A stretch of DNA of 62,236 nt from Ornithinimicrobium sediminis (GCF_021272345.1 NZ_JAJSDQ010000010.1:1-62236); one strand, 5' to 3'; positions 21,401-32,194 are shown, numbered from the stretch's first letter. Program-made: numbers and translations. The notes: generated by a model from the sequence alone, not told the origin.

Positions 21401-21472
21401 CCGCCGTGCCTGGGTGAAGCCTGCCCGCGCCAGGTCGGCAACCGCGACCTCCGGGGTGCTCCGTCCGGTCAC
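18461..21472 (-). CDS. glnE: Glutamine synthetase adenylyltransferase/deadenylylase
   Basis: Bifunctional nucleotidyltransferase that switches glutamine synthetase off and on by AMP on a tyrosine. The 1003 residues carry two nucleotidyltransferase domains, each with its own GlnB-regulated partner helical domain: GMGKCGGRELNYISDVDV near residue 200 and GMGRLGGRELGYTSDADV near residue 704. Each has the DxD metal-binding pair. The start is GTG at 21470-21472, overlapping the glnA2 stop (GTGA); the longer open frame upstream is inside glnA2. In actinobacteria glnE is typically adjacent to glnA2 although its known substrate is the GlnA1 enzyme. Confidence 0.96.
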   Translation of the reverse strand: MTGRSTPEVAVADLARAGFTQARRAGSLIAAALDQMDADTDEGALISDLGAVADPNEAALGLVRLVEHDADAARLLSVPGAGRERVLAVLGASSALTDHLVKHPEHLRDAADGSAPQPSAIVEAVHGLSGRAGADALRVAYRRELLRVAVTDLTTQDPLEAVPVAAAALADLAGAAVEAALHVARNDVEDADRCRLSVIGMGKCGGRELNYISDVDVIFLGAPSEGADETEAMRAATTLASAVMRICSQATGEGSLWQVDAALRPEGKQGPLIRSLASHREYYQRWANTWEFQALLKARPIAGDTALAQEWLDIVQPLVWEAGSRDGFVEGVQAMRRRVEQNVPSAEADRQLKLGPGGLRDIEFSVQLLQLVHGRADETLRSGTTLEALAALRDGGYVGREDAAALAESYRLLRALEHRIQLHRMKRSHLMPTSDADLRRLGRSLGERGEAERAVVQRWRSQQREVRRLHERLFYRPLLQAVAKLSPDHLRLSPEAARTRLAALGFRDPAGALRHLEALTSGVSRRATIQRTLLPVMLGWFADGADPDAGLLAFRRISDSLGTTHWYLGMLRDEGTAAQRLARVLSSSRYAVDLLIKSPETVALLGDPHGLAPLPLETLVTRMSAAAQRQQEPADIFQAIRAVRARELVRIVLTDLVGGGEEAEVRAALTALTDAYIGASLEAARRIVEQRRGAELGIELIVIGMGRLGGRELGYTSDADVMYCFRPTPGSATGGDAGADHGEQASEVVTELHKGLAGHGPDPTLELDADLRPEGRSGPLVRSLDSFATYYERWSAGWEAQALLRARVVAGEESLAADYTALIDPLRWPEQGLDQVGLRQMRKLKARMEAERLPRGADPRTHFKLGLGGLTDVEWVVQLMQLQHAATVPGLRTTGTLAALRAAWEADLVNASDAQVLRESWQLASRLRDVGVLWRGRPVDSVPSDLRDAEGMARILGRAPGHGADLAGDWRRQARRARHVVERLFYGQQMPTATTRSYRPTRS

Positions 21473-22806
21473 AGCCGCACCAGGTAGCGATCCAGCTCGA
21501 ACGGTGTCACCTGGGAGCGGTAGTCGGACCACTCCTGCCACTTGTTGCGCAGGAAGAAGTCGAACACCTGCTCACCGAGCGTCTCGGCGACGAGCTCGCT
21601 CTCCTCCATGATCGCCACGGCCTCACCGAGCGACTGGGGCAGCGGGTCGATGCCCATCGCCCGTCGCTCGCCCTCGGTGAGCGACCAGACGTCGTCCTCG
21701 GCCTCCTCCGGCAGCTCGTAGCCCTCCCGGATGCCCTTGAGCCCGGCGGCGAGCACCATCGAGTAGGCGAGGTAGGGGTTGCAGGCCGAGTCGATGGAGC
21801 GGACCTCCAGGCGACGTGAGTGCCCCTTGCCGATCGAGTACATCGGCACCCGCAGCAGGGCGCTGCGGTTGTTGTGCCCCCAGCACACGTAGGCCGGCGC
21901 CTCGCCGCCGCCCCAGAGCCGCTTGTAGGAGTTGACCCACTGGTTGGTGACAGCGCAGATCTCCCGCGCGTGCATCAGGACCCCGGCGGCGAACCGGCGG
22001 CCCGTCTGGCTGATCTCGTACTTCGCGGAAGGCTCGTAGAACGCGTTGGTGTCGCCCTCGAAGAGGGACACGTGGGTGTGCATGCCGGACCCGGGCTGAC
22101 CGTAGAGCGGCTTGGGCATGAAGGAGGCCAGCGCACCGTGCTGGAGCGCCACCTCCCGCACGACGGTGCGGAAGGTCATGATGTTGTCCGCCATCGACAG
22201 CGCGTCGGCATACCGCAGGTCGATCTCGTTCTGCCCGGGGCCGCCCTCGTGGTGGCTGAACTCCACCGAGATCCCCATCTCCTCCAGCATGGTGATCGCG
22301 GCGCGGCGGAAGTCGTGGCCGTCCCCCCGGGCCACGTGGTCGAAGTAGCCGGCCTGGTCCACCGGAACGGGTGCGGTGCCCGGCTCGTAGGGCTCCTTGA
22401 ACAGGTAGAACTCGATCTCCGGGTGGGTGTAGAAGGTGAAGCCGTCGTCGGCCGCCGCGTCGAGCGCACGCTTGAGCACGTGTCGGGGGTCGGTCATCGA
22501 GGGTGTGCCGTCGGGCATGAGGATGTCTGCGAACATGCGGGCCGTGCCCGGGTTGTCCCCTCGCCACGGGAGCACCTGGAAGGTGCTCGCATCGGGCTGG
22601 ACGATCATGTCGGCCTCGTACACCCGGGTGAAGCCCTCGATGGCGCTGCCGTCGAAGCCGATCCCCTCCGTGAAGGCCTGCTCGAGCTCGGCCGGCGCCA
22701 CGGCCACCGACTTGAGGGCACCGAGGATGTCGGTGAACCACAGCCGCACGAAGCGGATGTCGCGTTCCTCGATGGTGCGAAGCACATACTCCTGCTGGCG
22801 ATCCAT
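21469..22806 (-). CDS. glnA2: Glutamine synthetase-like GlnA2
   Basis: Glutamine synthetase superfamily type I, 445 residues, same length as mycobacterial GlnA2. It has the beta-Grasp domain (FTDILGALKSVAV, EGIGFDGSAIEGF), the metal-binding strand HPEIEFYLF, the ATP region KPLYGQPGSGMHTHVSL and the glutamate flap NNRSALLRVPMY. The C-terminal region reads GYELPEEAEDDVWSLTEGE instead of the usual adenylylation-site loop (NLYDLPP-like), as in other GlnA2 enzymes. GlnA2 of Streptomyces is reported to ligate glutamate to polyamines; which reaction this copy performs is not decidable from sequence. It is divergent from nadE. Confidence 0.9.
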   Translation of the reverse strand: MDRQQEYVLRTIEERDIRFVRLWFTDILGALKSVAVAPAELEQAFTEGIGFDGSAIEGFTRVYEADMIVQPDASTFQVLPWRGDNPGTARMFADILMPDGTPSMTDPRHVLKRALDAAADDGFTFYTHPEIEFYLFKEPYEPGTAPVPVDQAGYFDHVARGDGHDFRRAAITMLEEMGISVEFSHHEGGPGQNEIDLRYADALSMADNIMTFRTVVREVALQHGALASFMPKPLYGQPGSGMHTHVSLFEGDTNAFYEPSAKYEISQTGRRFAAGVLMHAREICAVTNQWVNSYKRLWGGGEAPAYVCWGHNNRSALLRVPMYSIGKGHSRRLEVRSIDSACNPYLAYSMVLAAGLKGIREGYELPEEAEDDVWSLTEGERRAMGIDPLPQSLGEAVAIMEESELVAETLGEQVFDFFLRNKWQEWSDYRSQVTPFELDRYLVRL

Positions 22807-22863
22807 GCCCTCATCCTGCCCTACGAGCAGCCAGTCGTGCCGGGGCCTGCAACACTGTGGCGC

Positions 22864-24912
22864 GTGGAGTTTCTGAGCGTCTACGACCAGGGGTTCGCCC
22901 GGGTCGCCGCGTGCACCCTGCCGGTGGCCATCGCCGATCCGGCCACCAACGGCGCGCGCACCATCGCGGTGGCGCGGGAGTGCCACGACGAAGGGGCCGC
23001 GCTCGCGGTCTTCCCCGAGCTCGGCATCAGCGGCTACGCGATCGAGGACCTGCTGATGCAGGACGCGGTGCTCGACGCCGTCGACGCGGCCCTGGCCGAG
23101 GTGGTCCAGGCCAGTGCCGGCCTGGTGCCGGTGCTCGTCGTCGGTGCACCGCTGCGCCACGGGAACCGCCTCTACAACTGCGCCGTCGTCGTGCACCGTG
23201 GCCAGGTCCTGGGGGTGGCACCCAAGTCCTACCTGCCGAACTACCGCGAGTACTACGAGAAGCGTCACTTCGCCCCCGGCGCCGACCAGCACGGTGGCAC
23301 CGTCCGTGTCGGAGGCGTCGACGTGCCGTTCGGCCCAGACCTGATCTTCTCCGCCACGGACGTGCCGGGGCTGCACCTGCACGTCGAGGTGTGCGAGGAC
23401 GTGTGGGTGCCCATCCCCCCGAGCCGCGAGGCGGTGCTGGCCGGGGCGACCGTGGTGGCCAACCTCTCCGGCAGCCCGATCACGATCGGCAAGTCCGCGG
23501 AGCGGCACGCGCTGTGCGCCGAGGCCAGCGCCCGCGGGCTGTGCGGCTACGTCTACACCTCCGCCGGGGAGGGCGAGTCGACGACGGACCTGTCCTGGGA
23601 CGGCCAGACGATGATCCACGAGCTCGGGGTGATGCTGGCAGACTCCGAGCGGTTCGCGCTGGGAGCACAGCGCTCCGTCGCGGACGTCGACCTGCACCGC
23701 ATCCGACAGGAGCGGCTGCGCCAGGGGTCCTTCGACGACAACCGGGTCGCCTTCGCGGACCGGACCTCCCGCTTCCGCACCGTGCCCTTCAGGCTCGACC
23801 CCCCGCGCACCGACATCGGTCTGCGCCGTCACCTGGACCGGTTCCCGTTCGTGCCCGACGACCCCGCCGAGCTGGCGCAGGACTGCTACGAGGCCTACAG
23901 CATCCAGGTCTCCGGTCTGGAGCGTCGGCTCACCGCCATCGGCCACCCGAAGATCGTGATCGGCGTCTCGGGCGGGCTGGACTCGACCCACGCGCTGATC
24001 GTGGCGGCACGCGCGATGGACCGTCTGGGCCGGCCCCGCAGCGACATCCTCGCCTACACCCTCCCGGGCTTCGCGACCTCGGAGCACACCAAGGACAACG
24101 CGACCGCCCTCTCACACGCGCTGGGGGTGACCTTCGAGAAGATCGACATCCGGCCGGCGGCCCGACAGATGCTCGCCGACATGGACCACCCGTTCGCCGC
24201 TGGGGAGCCCGTCTACGACGTGACCTTCGAGAACGTGCAGGCCGGGCTGCGCACCGACTACCTCTTCCGGCTCGCCAACCAGCTCGGCGGCATCGTTCTC
24301 GGCACCGGTGACCTGTCCGAGCTCGCGCTGGGCTGGGCGACCTACGGGGTCGGCGACCACATGTCGCACTACACGGTCAACCCCGGTGTGCCCAAGACGC
24401 TCATCCAGCACCTCATCCGCTGGGTCGTCTCCGAGGGACTGTTCGCCGACGAGGTCGGCGAGGTCCTGCAGTCGATCCTGGACACCGAGATCACGCCAGA
24501 GCTGGTCCCCGCGGGCGAGGGCGAGGGGCCGCAGAGCACCGAGGAGAAGATCGGTCCCTACGAGCTGCAGGACTTCCACCTGCACCACGTCGTCCGCTAC
24601 GGCTTCCCGCCGAGCCGGGTCGCCTTCCTGGCCTGGCACGCCTGGCGGGACGCCGACGCCGGTGCGTGGCCTCCCGGCTTCCCCGTGGAACAGCGCAGGA
24701 GCTACGACCTGGCGGAGATCCGTCATTGGCTGGAGCTCTTCCTCCAGCGCTTCTTCGCCTTCAGCCAGTTCAAGCGCTCCGCGCTGCCCAACGGCCCCAA
24801 GGTGTCCCCCGGTGGGGCGGTCTCCCCGCGTGGGGACTGGCGGGCGCCCTCGGACGGCAACGCCGCAGCCTGGCTGGCCGAGCTCGAGGCGCACGTGCCG
24901 CACACGCTCTGA
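22864..24912 (+). CDS. nadE: Glutamine-dependent NAD+ synthetase
   Basis: Amidates deamido-NAD to NAD using glutamine. It has 682 residues in two domains. The N-terminal nitrilase-type glutaminase carries its Glu-Lys-Cys triad in FPELGISGYAIED, KSYLPNYREYYEKRHF and EVCEDVWVPIPPS. The C-terminal synthetase has the PP-loop SGGLDSTHAL and GTGDLSELALGW. GTG at 22864-22866 is the only start that gives the family N-terminus (FLSVYDQGFARVAACTLP). Its promoter lies in the 57-base divergent gap to glnA2. Confidence 0.96.
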   Translation: MEFLSVYDQGFARVAACTLPVAIADPATNGARTIAVARECHDEGAALAVFPELGISGYAIEDLLMQDAVLDAVDAALAEVVQASAGLVPVLVVGAPLRHGNRLYNCAVVVHRGQVLGVAPKSYLPNYREYYEKRHFAPGADQHGGTVRVGGVDVPFGPDLIFSATDVPGLHLHVEVCEDVWVPIPPSREAVLAGATVVANLSGSPITIGKSAERHALCAEASARGLCGYVYTSAGEGESTTDLSWDGQTMIHELGVMLADSERFALGAQRSVADVDLHRIRQERLRQGSFDDNRVAFADRTSRFRTVPFRLDPPRTDIGLRRHLDRFPFVPDDPAELAQDCYEAYSIQVSGLERRLTAIGHPKIVIGVSGGLDSTHALIVAARAMDRLGRPRSDILAYTLPGFATSEHTKDNATALSHALGVTFEKIDIRPAARQMLADMDHPFAAGEPVYDVTFENVQAGLRTDYLFRLANQLGGIVLGTGDLSELALGWATYGVGDHMSHYTVNPGVPKTLIQHLIRWVVSEGLFADEVGEVLQSILDTEITPELVPAGEGEGPQSTEEKIGPYELQDFHLHHVVRYGFPPSRVAFLAWHAWRDADAGAWPPGFPVEQRRSYDLAEIRHWLELFLQRFFAFSQFKRSALPNGPKVSPGGAVSPRGDWRAPSDGNAAAWLAELEAHVPHTL

Positions 24913-24934
24913 CCGGCCACCCCTGCGGCCGGTC
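24911..24934. terminator. Hairpin terminator between nadE and ATL gene
   Basis: Perfect 8-bp stem GACCGGCC/GGCCGGTC with an 8-base loop, overlapping the nadE stop codon and standing between convergent genes. No T-run, so it is judged on position and stem strength. Confidence 0.65.
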
Positions 24935-24937
24935 GCG

Positions 24938-25273
24938 TCAGCCGAGGTCGGCCACCGCCGCGGTGTATGCGGTGTGCAGCGCAGCCAGGTCGGCGCGGTG
25001 GTCGGCGATGCGGCAGCCCAGCCCGTTGCGCCTGACCAGGATCCCCTCCTCGGCCCAGTGCGGACGGGCTCGGTCGAGCAGGTCGGCGCCGAGGTCGCCG
25101 TGGCTGCTCACAACCCGCCACCAGGCGACGCCGGAGCCGTACAGCCGCATGACCGTGCCGACCTGGCGGGGCCCGGTGCCGACCAGCGCTGCGACGTCGC
25201 CGTAGGACACCACACGGCCGGGCGGCACCTGCTCCACGGCGCGCAGGACCCGCTCGACCACGACCTCGTCCAC
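24938..25273 (-). CDS. Alkyltransferase-like (ATL) protein, MGMT DNA-binding domain
   Basis: 111 residues with the C-terminal DNA-binding domain of O6-alkylguanine transferases: VERVLRAVEQVPPGRVVSYGDVAALVGTGPRQVG. The cysteine of the PCHR active site is absent; the corresponding segment reads GVAWWRVVSSHGDL. Such ATL proteins bind and flip alkylguanines without repairing them and hand them to nucleotide excision repair. GTG at 25271-25273 gives the family start; an upstream ATG at 25315 would add 14 unlikely residues. Convergent with nadE. Confidence 0.85.
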   Translation of the reverse strand: MDEVVVERVLRAVEQVPPGRVVSYGDVAALVGTGPRQVGTVMRLYGSGVAWWRVVSSHGDLGADLLDRARPHWAEEGILVRRNGLGCRIADHRADLAALHTAYTAAVADLG

Positions 25274-25344
25274 ATGACCGACGCTAGCGCGGTGTCCGCG
25301 CCCGGTCGTCCACACCGTCGGGGAGACCGCCTACGCTGGCGCGC

Positions 25345-26346
25345 ATGAGCGATCTCACCGTCGGGTACGCCGCCATGCTCGAGCAGTTCCACCCCACCGA
25401 GGCCGTGGAGCTCACCGCCTACGCCGAGCAGCGCGGCTTCTCGGGGTGCATGGCGGCCGACCACTTCCAGCCCTGGGTGCCGCAGCAGGGCCAGTCGGCG
25501 TTCGTGTGGAACGTGCTCGCCGCGGTGGGCGAGCGCACTACCGGCGACATGGGGCCGGGTGTGGTGTGCCCCAGCTTCCGCTGGCACCCCGCGATGGTCG
25601 CCCAGGCCGCAGCCACCCTCGAGGCGATGTACCCCGGGCGTTCCTGGCTCGGGGTCGGCGCCGGGGAGGCACTCAACGAGCACGTGGTGGGTGGCTACTG
25701 GCCGGAGGCGGGCGAGCGCTCACGCAGGATGTTCGAGGCCGTCGAGGTGATCAACAGGCTCTTTGTCGCGAGCCTCGAGGACAAGGACGTCAAGCACTCC
25801 GGCGAGTTCTTCACCATGGAGACGACCCGGCTGTGGACCATGCCCGAGCAGGCACCGCCGATCCTGGTCGCCACCGCCGGACCCGTCAACGCGAAGCGGA
25901 CCGGCAGGTTCGCCGACGGCATCATCACGGTCGGCGCACCACTGGAGAAGGTCGACATGCTCTTCGGGAAGTTCGCCGAGGGGGCGCGCGAGGCGGGCAA
26001 GGACCCGGACACGATGCCGAAGGTGCTGCAGCTGCACCTGTCGTGGGCGGACACCGACGAGCAGGCCCTCAGCAACGCCCTGACCGAGTGGCCCAACGGC
26101 GGCATGAAGTTCGCCAAGGCCGACATCCGCTCGCCGCACGACTTCGCGGCGATGGCCGCGCTGGTGCGGGAGGAGGACTTCGCGGGCCGGATGGTGGTCT
26201 CCAGCGACCCGGACGAGCACCGCGCCTCCATCCAGAGGTTCGTCGACCTCGGGTTCGACCGCATCTACCTGCACAACGTCGGGCGCAACCAGCGCGAGTG
26301 GATCGACGTGTTCTCCGAGCAGGTGCTGCCCAGGCTCGTGCGGTGA
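25345..26346 (+). CDS. F420-dependent LLM class oxidoreductase (FGD-like)
   Basis: 333-residue TIM-barrel flavin/F420 enzyme closely resembling F420-dependent glucose-6-phosphate dehydrogenase: MAADHFQPWVPQQGQSAFVW, a GERTTGDMGPGVVCPSFR loop, WLGVGAGEALNEHVVGGYWPE (F420 contact) and VVSSDPDEHRASI. Whether the substrate is glucose-6-phosphate or another alcohol is uncertain. No F420 biosynthesis gene is in view. The stop overlaps the GTG of the next gene by two bases. Confidence 0.88.
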   Translation: MSDLTVGYAAMLEQFHPTEAVELTAYAEQRGFSGCMAADHFQPWVPQQGQSAFVWNVLAAVGERTTGDMGPGVVCPSFRWHPAMVAQAAATLEAMYPGRSWLGVGAGEALNEHVVGGYWPEAGERSRRMFEAVEVINRLFVASLEDKDVKHSGEFFTMETTRLWTMPEQAPPILVATAGPVNAKRTGRFADGIITVGAPLEKVDMLFGKFAEGAREAGKDPDTMPKVLQLHLSWADTDEQALSNALTEWPNGGMKFAKADIRSPHDFAAMAALVREEDFAGRMVVSSDPDEHRASIQRFVDLGFDRIYLHNVGRNQREWIDVFSEQVLPRLVR

Positions 26347-26960
26347 GCACCCGCTGGCTGCACCTGGCCGACGACGACCATGTGGCGGGCTACGACCGGC
26401 GCACGGAGGCGCACCTGGCCGAGGTCGCAGCGGCCGGACGCAGCGTGCACGGCGAGGCGGACCTCGTCGACGGACTGCTCGACAGACAGGGAGACGTCCT
26501 CGACCTGGGGTGCGGCACCGGGCGGGTCGCCTGGCGTCTGGCCGAGCTCGGACACCGCGTGGTGGGGGTCGACCTGGACCCGCGCATGCTGGGGTCCGCA
26601 CGTGCCCGGGACGCCGAGGTCGCACCGCCGACGTGGGTCACGGACGACCTCACGGCATACCGGGGTGAGCCGGTCGACGTGGTGCTCCTGGCCGGCAACG
26701 TGGTGCCCCTGGTGGGCTCGGACCACCTGCAGGTCCTGACCCGGGCGGTCGTGCACCACCTGCGGCCGGGGGCGCTGCTCGTCAGCGGGTTCGGTCTGGA
26801 CGAGGAGCACCTGCCGGACGGGTGCCCGGTCATGCCCCTCACCGACCTCGACCGCGCCTGCGACGCCTCCGGCCTGCAGCTGCTGGCCCGCTGGGGCACC
26901 TGGCACGGCGAGCCGCTCACCGGCGACTACGCGGTCAGCGTGCACACCCTCAGCCGTTGA
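26343..26960 (+). CDS. Class I SAM-dependent methyltransferase
   Basis: 205 residues with a Rossmann methyltransferase fold: motif I VLDLGCGTGRVAWRL, the acidic strand VVGVDLDPRMLGSAR, and motif post-I DVVLLAGNVVPLV. It starts with GTG at 26343 overlapping the stop of the LLM gene, so it is co-translated. The substrate is unknown. Its 3' end overlaps the convergent small gene by 11 bases. Confidence 0.85.
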   Translation: MSTRWLHLADDDHVAGYDRRTEAHLAEVAAAGRSVHGEADLVDGLLDRQGDVLDLGCGTGRVAWRLAELGHRVVGVDLDPRMLGSARARDAEVAPPTWVTDDLTAYRGEPVDVVLLAGNVVPLVGSDHLQVLTRAVVHHLRPGALLVSGFGLDEEHLPDGCPVMPLTDLDRACDASGLQLLARWGTWHGEPLTGDYAVSVHTLSR

Positions 26961-27183
26961 GCGGGTTGCTGTCCCAGTCGTCGGCCTCCGGGTCACCGGA
27001 CTCCCAGGCGGCGTCCGCGCGGTCCTGCTCGTCCCAGGCCTCGGTGCGCTGCGCCGCCTTGTCCAGCGCCGTCTGGGCCTCCTCGCGCGTCTCGTAGGGG
27101 CCCATCAGCGAGTCGGCACGGGCGCGACCCGGGTCGTCGTGCTCCTCGACCTCGCGGGTGCTGATGTTGAACCAGTACTGCAT
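26950..27183 (-). CDS. Small SPOR-like acidic protein
   Basis: 77 residues: [20 protein letters not shown], then a [17 protein letters not shown] segment typical of short actinobacterial proteins annotated as SPOR-domain-like, then an acidic tail. No signal peptide, so a cytoplasmic location is likely. The ATG at 27181-27183 is preferred over the one nine codons upstream, because homologues open with the tryptophan/tyrosine motif. Divergent from map. Function unknown. Confidence 0.75.
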   Translation of the reverse strand: MQYWFNISTREVEEHDDPGRARADSLMGPYETREEAQTALDKAAQRTEAWDEQDRADAAWESGDPEADDWDSNPLNG

Positions 27184-27224
27184 CCCATCCTCCTCGGGCA
27201 GAGACGACACCTAGACTTCACCGT

Positions 27225-28088
27225 ATGCCGAGTGCCACCGCAACCCTGACTCCCGGCCGGATCTCCCCTCGTCGCGCCGTGCCCTCGTCCATCGTCCGTC
27301 CCGAGTACGTCGACCGGCCGGCACCCGCGAAGTTCACCGGGTCCGACGTGAAGAGCCCTGAGGTCATCGAGGCCATGCGGGTCGCCGGCCGCATCGCGGC
27401 CCAGGCGCTCGAGGTGTGCGGCAACGCCGTGGCCCCCGGGGTGACCACCGACGAGATCGACCGGCTGGGGCACGAGTTCCTCCTCGACCACGGCGCCTAC
27501 CCCTCGACGCTGGGCTACCGCGGCTTCCCGAAGTCGCTGTGCACCTCGGTCAACGAGGTGATCTGTCACGGCATCCCGGACGACCGGCCTCTGCAGGAGG
27601 GCGACATCTGCAACATCGACATCACCGCATACATCGGTGGTGTCCACGGTGACAACAACGCCACCTTCCTGGTCGGCGAGGTGGACGAGGAGTCGCGGCT
27701 CCTCGTCGAGCGCACCCGGGAGGCACTGGCCCGAGCCATCAGGGCGGCACGGCCCGGACGGCAGGTCAACGTGATCGGCCGCGTCATCGAGTCCTACGCC
27801 AAGCGCTTCGGCTACGGAGTGGTCCGCGACTACACAGGGCACGGTGTCGGCGAGGCCTTCCACTCGGGTCTGGTCATCCCGCACTACGACTCGGCTCCCG
27901 ACTACGACACCGTGATCGAGCCCGGCATGACGTTCACGATCGAGCCCATGCTCAACCTGGGCACCCCCGACTGGGTGGAGTGGGACGACGGCTGGACGGT
28001 CGTGACCGCCGACGGGTTGCGCTCCGCGCAGTTCGAGCACACCATCCTGATCACCGAGAGCGGTCCGGAGATCCTGACTCTGCCGTGA
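27225..28088 (+). CDS. map: Methionine aminopeptidase type I
   Basis: Removes the initiator methionine from new proteins. 287 residues with an N-terminal extension of about 45 residues containing prolines ([18 protein letters not shown]), as in mycobacterial MetAP1c. The catalytic domain carries the metal ligands: [20 protein letters not shown] (two Asp), [12 protein letters not shown] (His), MTFTIEPML (Glu) and a final Glu in [11 protein letters not shown]. The start is ATG at 27225. Confidence 0.96.
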   Translation: MPSATATLTPGRISPRRAVPSSIVRPEYVDRPAPAKFTGSDVKSPEVIEAMRVAGRIAAQALEVCGNAVAPGVTTDEIDRLGHEFLLDHGAYPSTLGYRGFPKSLCTSVNEVICHGIPDDRPLQEGDICNIDITAYIGGVHGDNNATFLVGEVDEESRLLVERTREALARAIRAARPGRQVNVIGRVIESYAKRFGYGVVRDYTGHGVGEAFHSGLVIPHYDSAPDYDTVIEPGMTFTIEPMLNLGTPDWVEWDDGWTVVTADGLRSAQFEHTILITESGPEILTLP

Positions 28089-28128
28089 GCGGCCGGTCAG
28101 CCCCGACAGACGACGTCCAGGAGACACC

Positions 28129-28887
28129 ATGACCAAGAAGCACGTGCTGGGGATCGACATCGGGGGCAGCGGCATCAAGGGTGCCCCCGTCGACCTCCAG
28201 GCAGGGCAGTTCGCCACCGACCGCGAGCGGGTCGACACCCCTGAGGACTCGACGCCGGAGGCGGTCGCCGAGCTGGTCGCCGAGGTGGCGAAGACCTTCA
28301 AGGGCGAGGTCGACAGCAAGGCACCGGTCGGGGTGGCCGTCCCGGCCGTGGTGCACCACGGCGTGGTGCGCACAGCCGCCAACATCGACCCCTCGTGGAT
28401 CGGCACGGACGCCGAGGCGCTCTTCCGCACCGTGCTGGACCGCCCGGTCATCGTGGTCAACGATGCGGACGCGGCAGGGGCTGCCGAGATGCACTACGGC
28501 GCCGGCCGGGGCAGCGACGGCGTCGTGCTGGTCACCACGCTGGGGACTGGCATCGGCACCGCGCTCTTCCTGGGCGGCGAGCTGCTGCCCAACACCGAGC
28601 TCGGGCACGTGGAGCTCGACGGCCACGACGCCGAGACCCGCGCGGCCAACAGCGCGCGAGAGCGGGAGGAGCTGTCCTGGGAGGAGTGGGCCGAGCGGCT
28701 GCAGCGCTACTACGGCCACCTCGAGGACCTCTTCTGGCCGGACCTCGTCATCGTCGGCGGCGGGGTGTCGAAGAAGGCAGAGAAGTATCTCCCGCACCTC
28801 CATCTGCGCGCTCCCATCATCCCTGCGGAGCTGCGCAACGACGCAGGCATCATCGGTGCCGCCTGGCTCGCCAGCCACCACCGGTGA
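28129..28887 (+). CDS. ppgK: Polyphosphate glucokinase
   Basis: Phosphorylates glucose with polyphosphate or ATP. 252 residues of the ROK/actin-like ATPase fold: LGIDIGGSGIKGAPVD phosphate-binding loop, VVNDADAAGAAEMHYGAG with catalytic Asp, VLVTTLGTGIGTALFLGG, and the LIVGGGVSKKAEKY adenosine loop. It lacks the ROK zinc-cysteine cluster, as PPGK enzymes do. A strong AGGAGA ribosome-binding site lies upstream; it follows map by 40 bases. Confidence 0.95.
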   Translation: MTKKHVLGIDIGGSGIKGAPVDLQAGQFATDRERVDTPEDSTPEAVAELVAEVAKTFKGEVDSKAPVGVAVPAVVHHGVVRTAANIDPSWIGTDAEALFRTVLDRPVIVVNDADAAGAAEMHYGAGRGSDGVVLVTTLGTGIGTALFLGGELLPNTELGHVELDGHDAETRAANSAREREELSWEEWAERLQRYYGHLEDLFWPDLVIVGGGVSKKAEKYLPHLHLRAPIIPAELRNDAGIIGAAWLASHHR

Positions 28888-28903
28888 CGGACCGCGTCGA
28901 GAC

Positions 28904-31098
<2,195 letters not shown>

Positions 31099-31099
31099 C

Positions 31100-32194
31100 T
31101 CAGCCGATGCCGGTGGCGCCGAAGGCCAGCCCGAGCAGGTAGGTCACGGCCGCTGCGCCGTAGCCGATGAGCAGCTGGCGCACACCCCTGCGCAGCGGCG
31201 AGGCACCGGAGAGCAGCCCGACCACACCACCGGTAAGCAGCAGCGCCAGACCCACGAGCACGGCGGCGACCAGCAGGGCCGACGTCGCGGTGAGGCCGAA
31301 CAGGTAGGGAAGCACGGGGATCAGTGCGCCGCTGGCGAAGAAGAAGAAGCTCGAGATCGCAGCACCCCACGCGTTGCCGACGGCCTCGTGCTCGTCGACG
31401 TCCGCCTCGGCTGCCGGCACCGCGTCTGCGGGGACCCCACCGTCACGGTGGGCGGCACGGAGCACGTCGCCCGCCCTGGCCCGGGCGTCCTCGAGCTCCA
31501 TGCCTCGGGCGCGGTAGACGAGCTCGAGGTCGTTGACGTCGAGGTCGAGGTGCCGCAACGCGTCCTGCGCCTCCGCACCCGGCTGGGACGCCGCGAGCAG
31601 CTCGCGAGCGGAGCGCACCGAGATGTACTCCCCGGCCGCCATCGACAGGGCACCCGCGAGCAGACCCGCCATGCCGGCGGCGAGCACGACCCCGCTGCCC
31701 ACCCCCGTCGCACTCATGCCCATGACGAGGGCGAGGTTGGACACGAGACCGTCGTTGGCCCCGAAGACCGCAGCCCTGAAGTTCCCCGACAGCTGCGCTC
31801 TTCCCCTCGCCGCAAGACCCCGCAGCACCTCTTCGTGGATGATCTCGTCGGCGGCCATGGCGGCCGAGGCGTCCGTGTCGGCGGCGTAGCTCGTGTTGCC
31901 CTTCTCGCGCTGGAGCAGTGCCAGCACGAAGAGGGAGCCGAAGCGGGAGGCCAGCCCCGCCCAGAGGCGATGTTGCAGGCTCGGGGCGGGGTCGGGGGTC
32001 GCCCGCTCCCCGAGGAGGTGGACCCAGTGCGAGGCATGCCGCTCCTCGGCCTCGGCGAGCTGGAGCAGGATGCGGCGCTCCTCACCGGCGCGCCGGTCTG
32101 CCAGGGAACGCATCACGGCAGCGGTGCCACGCTCGTCGGCCAGGTGGCGGCGCCAGCGGGAGACGTCGCTGCGGGAGGGGGTCTGCGTGCTCAC
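31100..32194 (-). CDS. Ferritin-like / VIT1 family iron-manganese transporter
   Basis: 364 residues in two parts. The first 150 residues are a ferritin/rubrerythrin-like helical domain (EERRILLQLAEAEERHASHW and AADEIIHEEVLRGL, with Glu/His metal ligands). The rest is a CCC1/VIT1 transporter domain: AAVFGANDGLVSNLALVMG, MAAGEYISV, and C-terminal helices SSFFFFASGALIPVLPYL and onward. Such fusions (MbfA/ErfA-type) export iron and give iron or peroxide tolerance. GTG at 32192-32194 is used because the upstream frame is not protein-like. Located in the cell membrane. Confidence 0.88.
   Translation of the reverse strand: MSTQTPSRSDVSRWRRHLADERGTAAVMRSLADRRAGEERRILLQLAEAEERHASHWVHLLGERATPDPAPSLQHRLWAGLASRFGSLFVLALLQREKGNTSYAADTDASAAMAADEIIHEEVLRGLAARGRAQLSGNFRAAVFGANDGLVSNLALVMGMSATGVGSGVVLAAGMAGLLAGALSMAAGEYISVRSARELLAASQPGAEAQDALRHLDLDVNDLELVYRARGMELEDARARAGDVLRAAHRDGGVPADAVPAAEADVDEHEAVGNAWGAAISSFFFFASGALIPVLPYLFGLTATSALLVAAVLVGLALLLTGGVVGLLSGASPLRRGVRQLLIGYGAAAVTYLLGLAFGATGIG

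Noticed and set aside
18152-21487. Plus-strand open frame of 1111 codons opposite glnE
   Set aside because: Repetitive Gln/Gly/Val-rich product without domains; glnE on the other strand has both catalytic motifs.
22807-24087. Extended minus-strand frame that would add 427 residues to GlnA2
   Set aside because: The added part is antisense to nadE, while the ATG at 22806 gives the normal family length.
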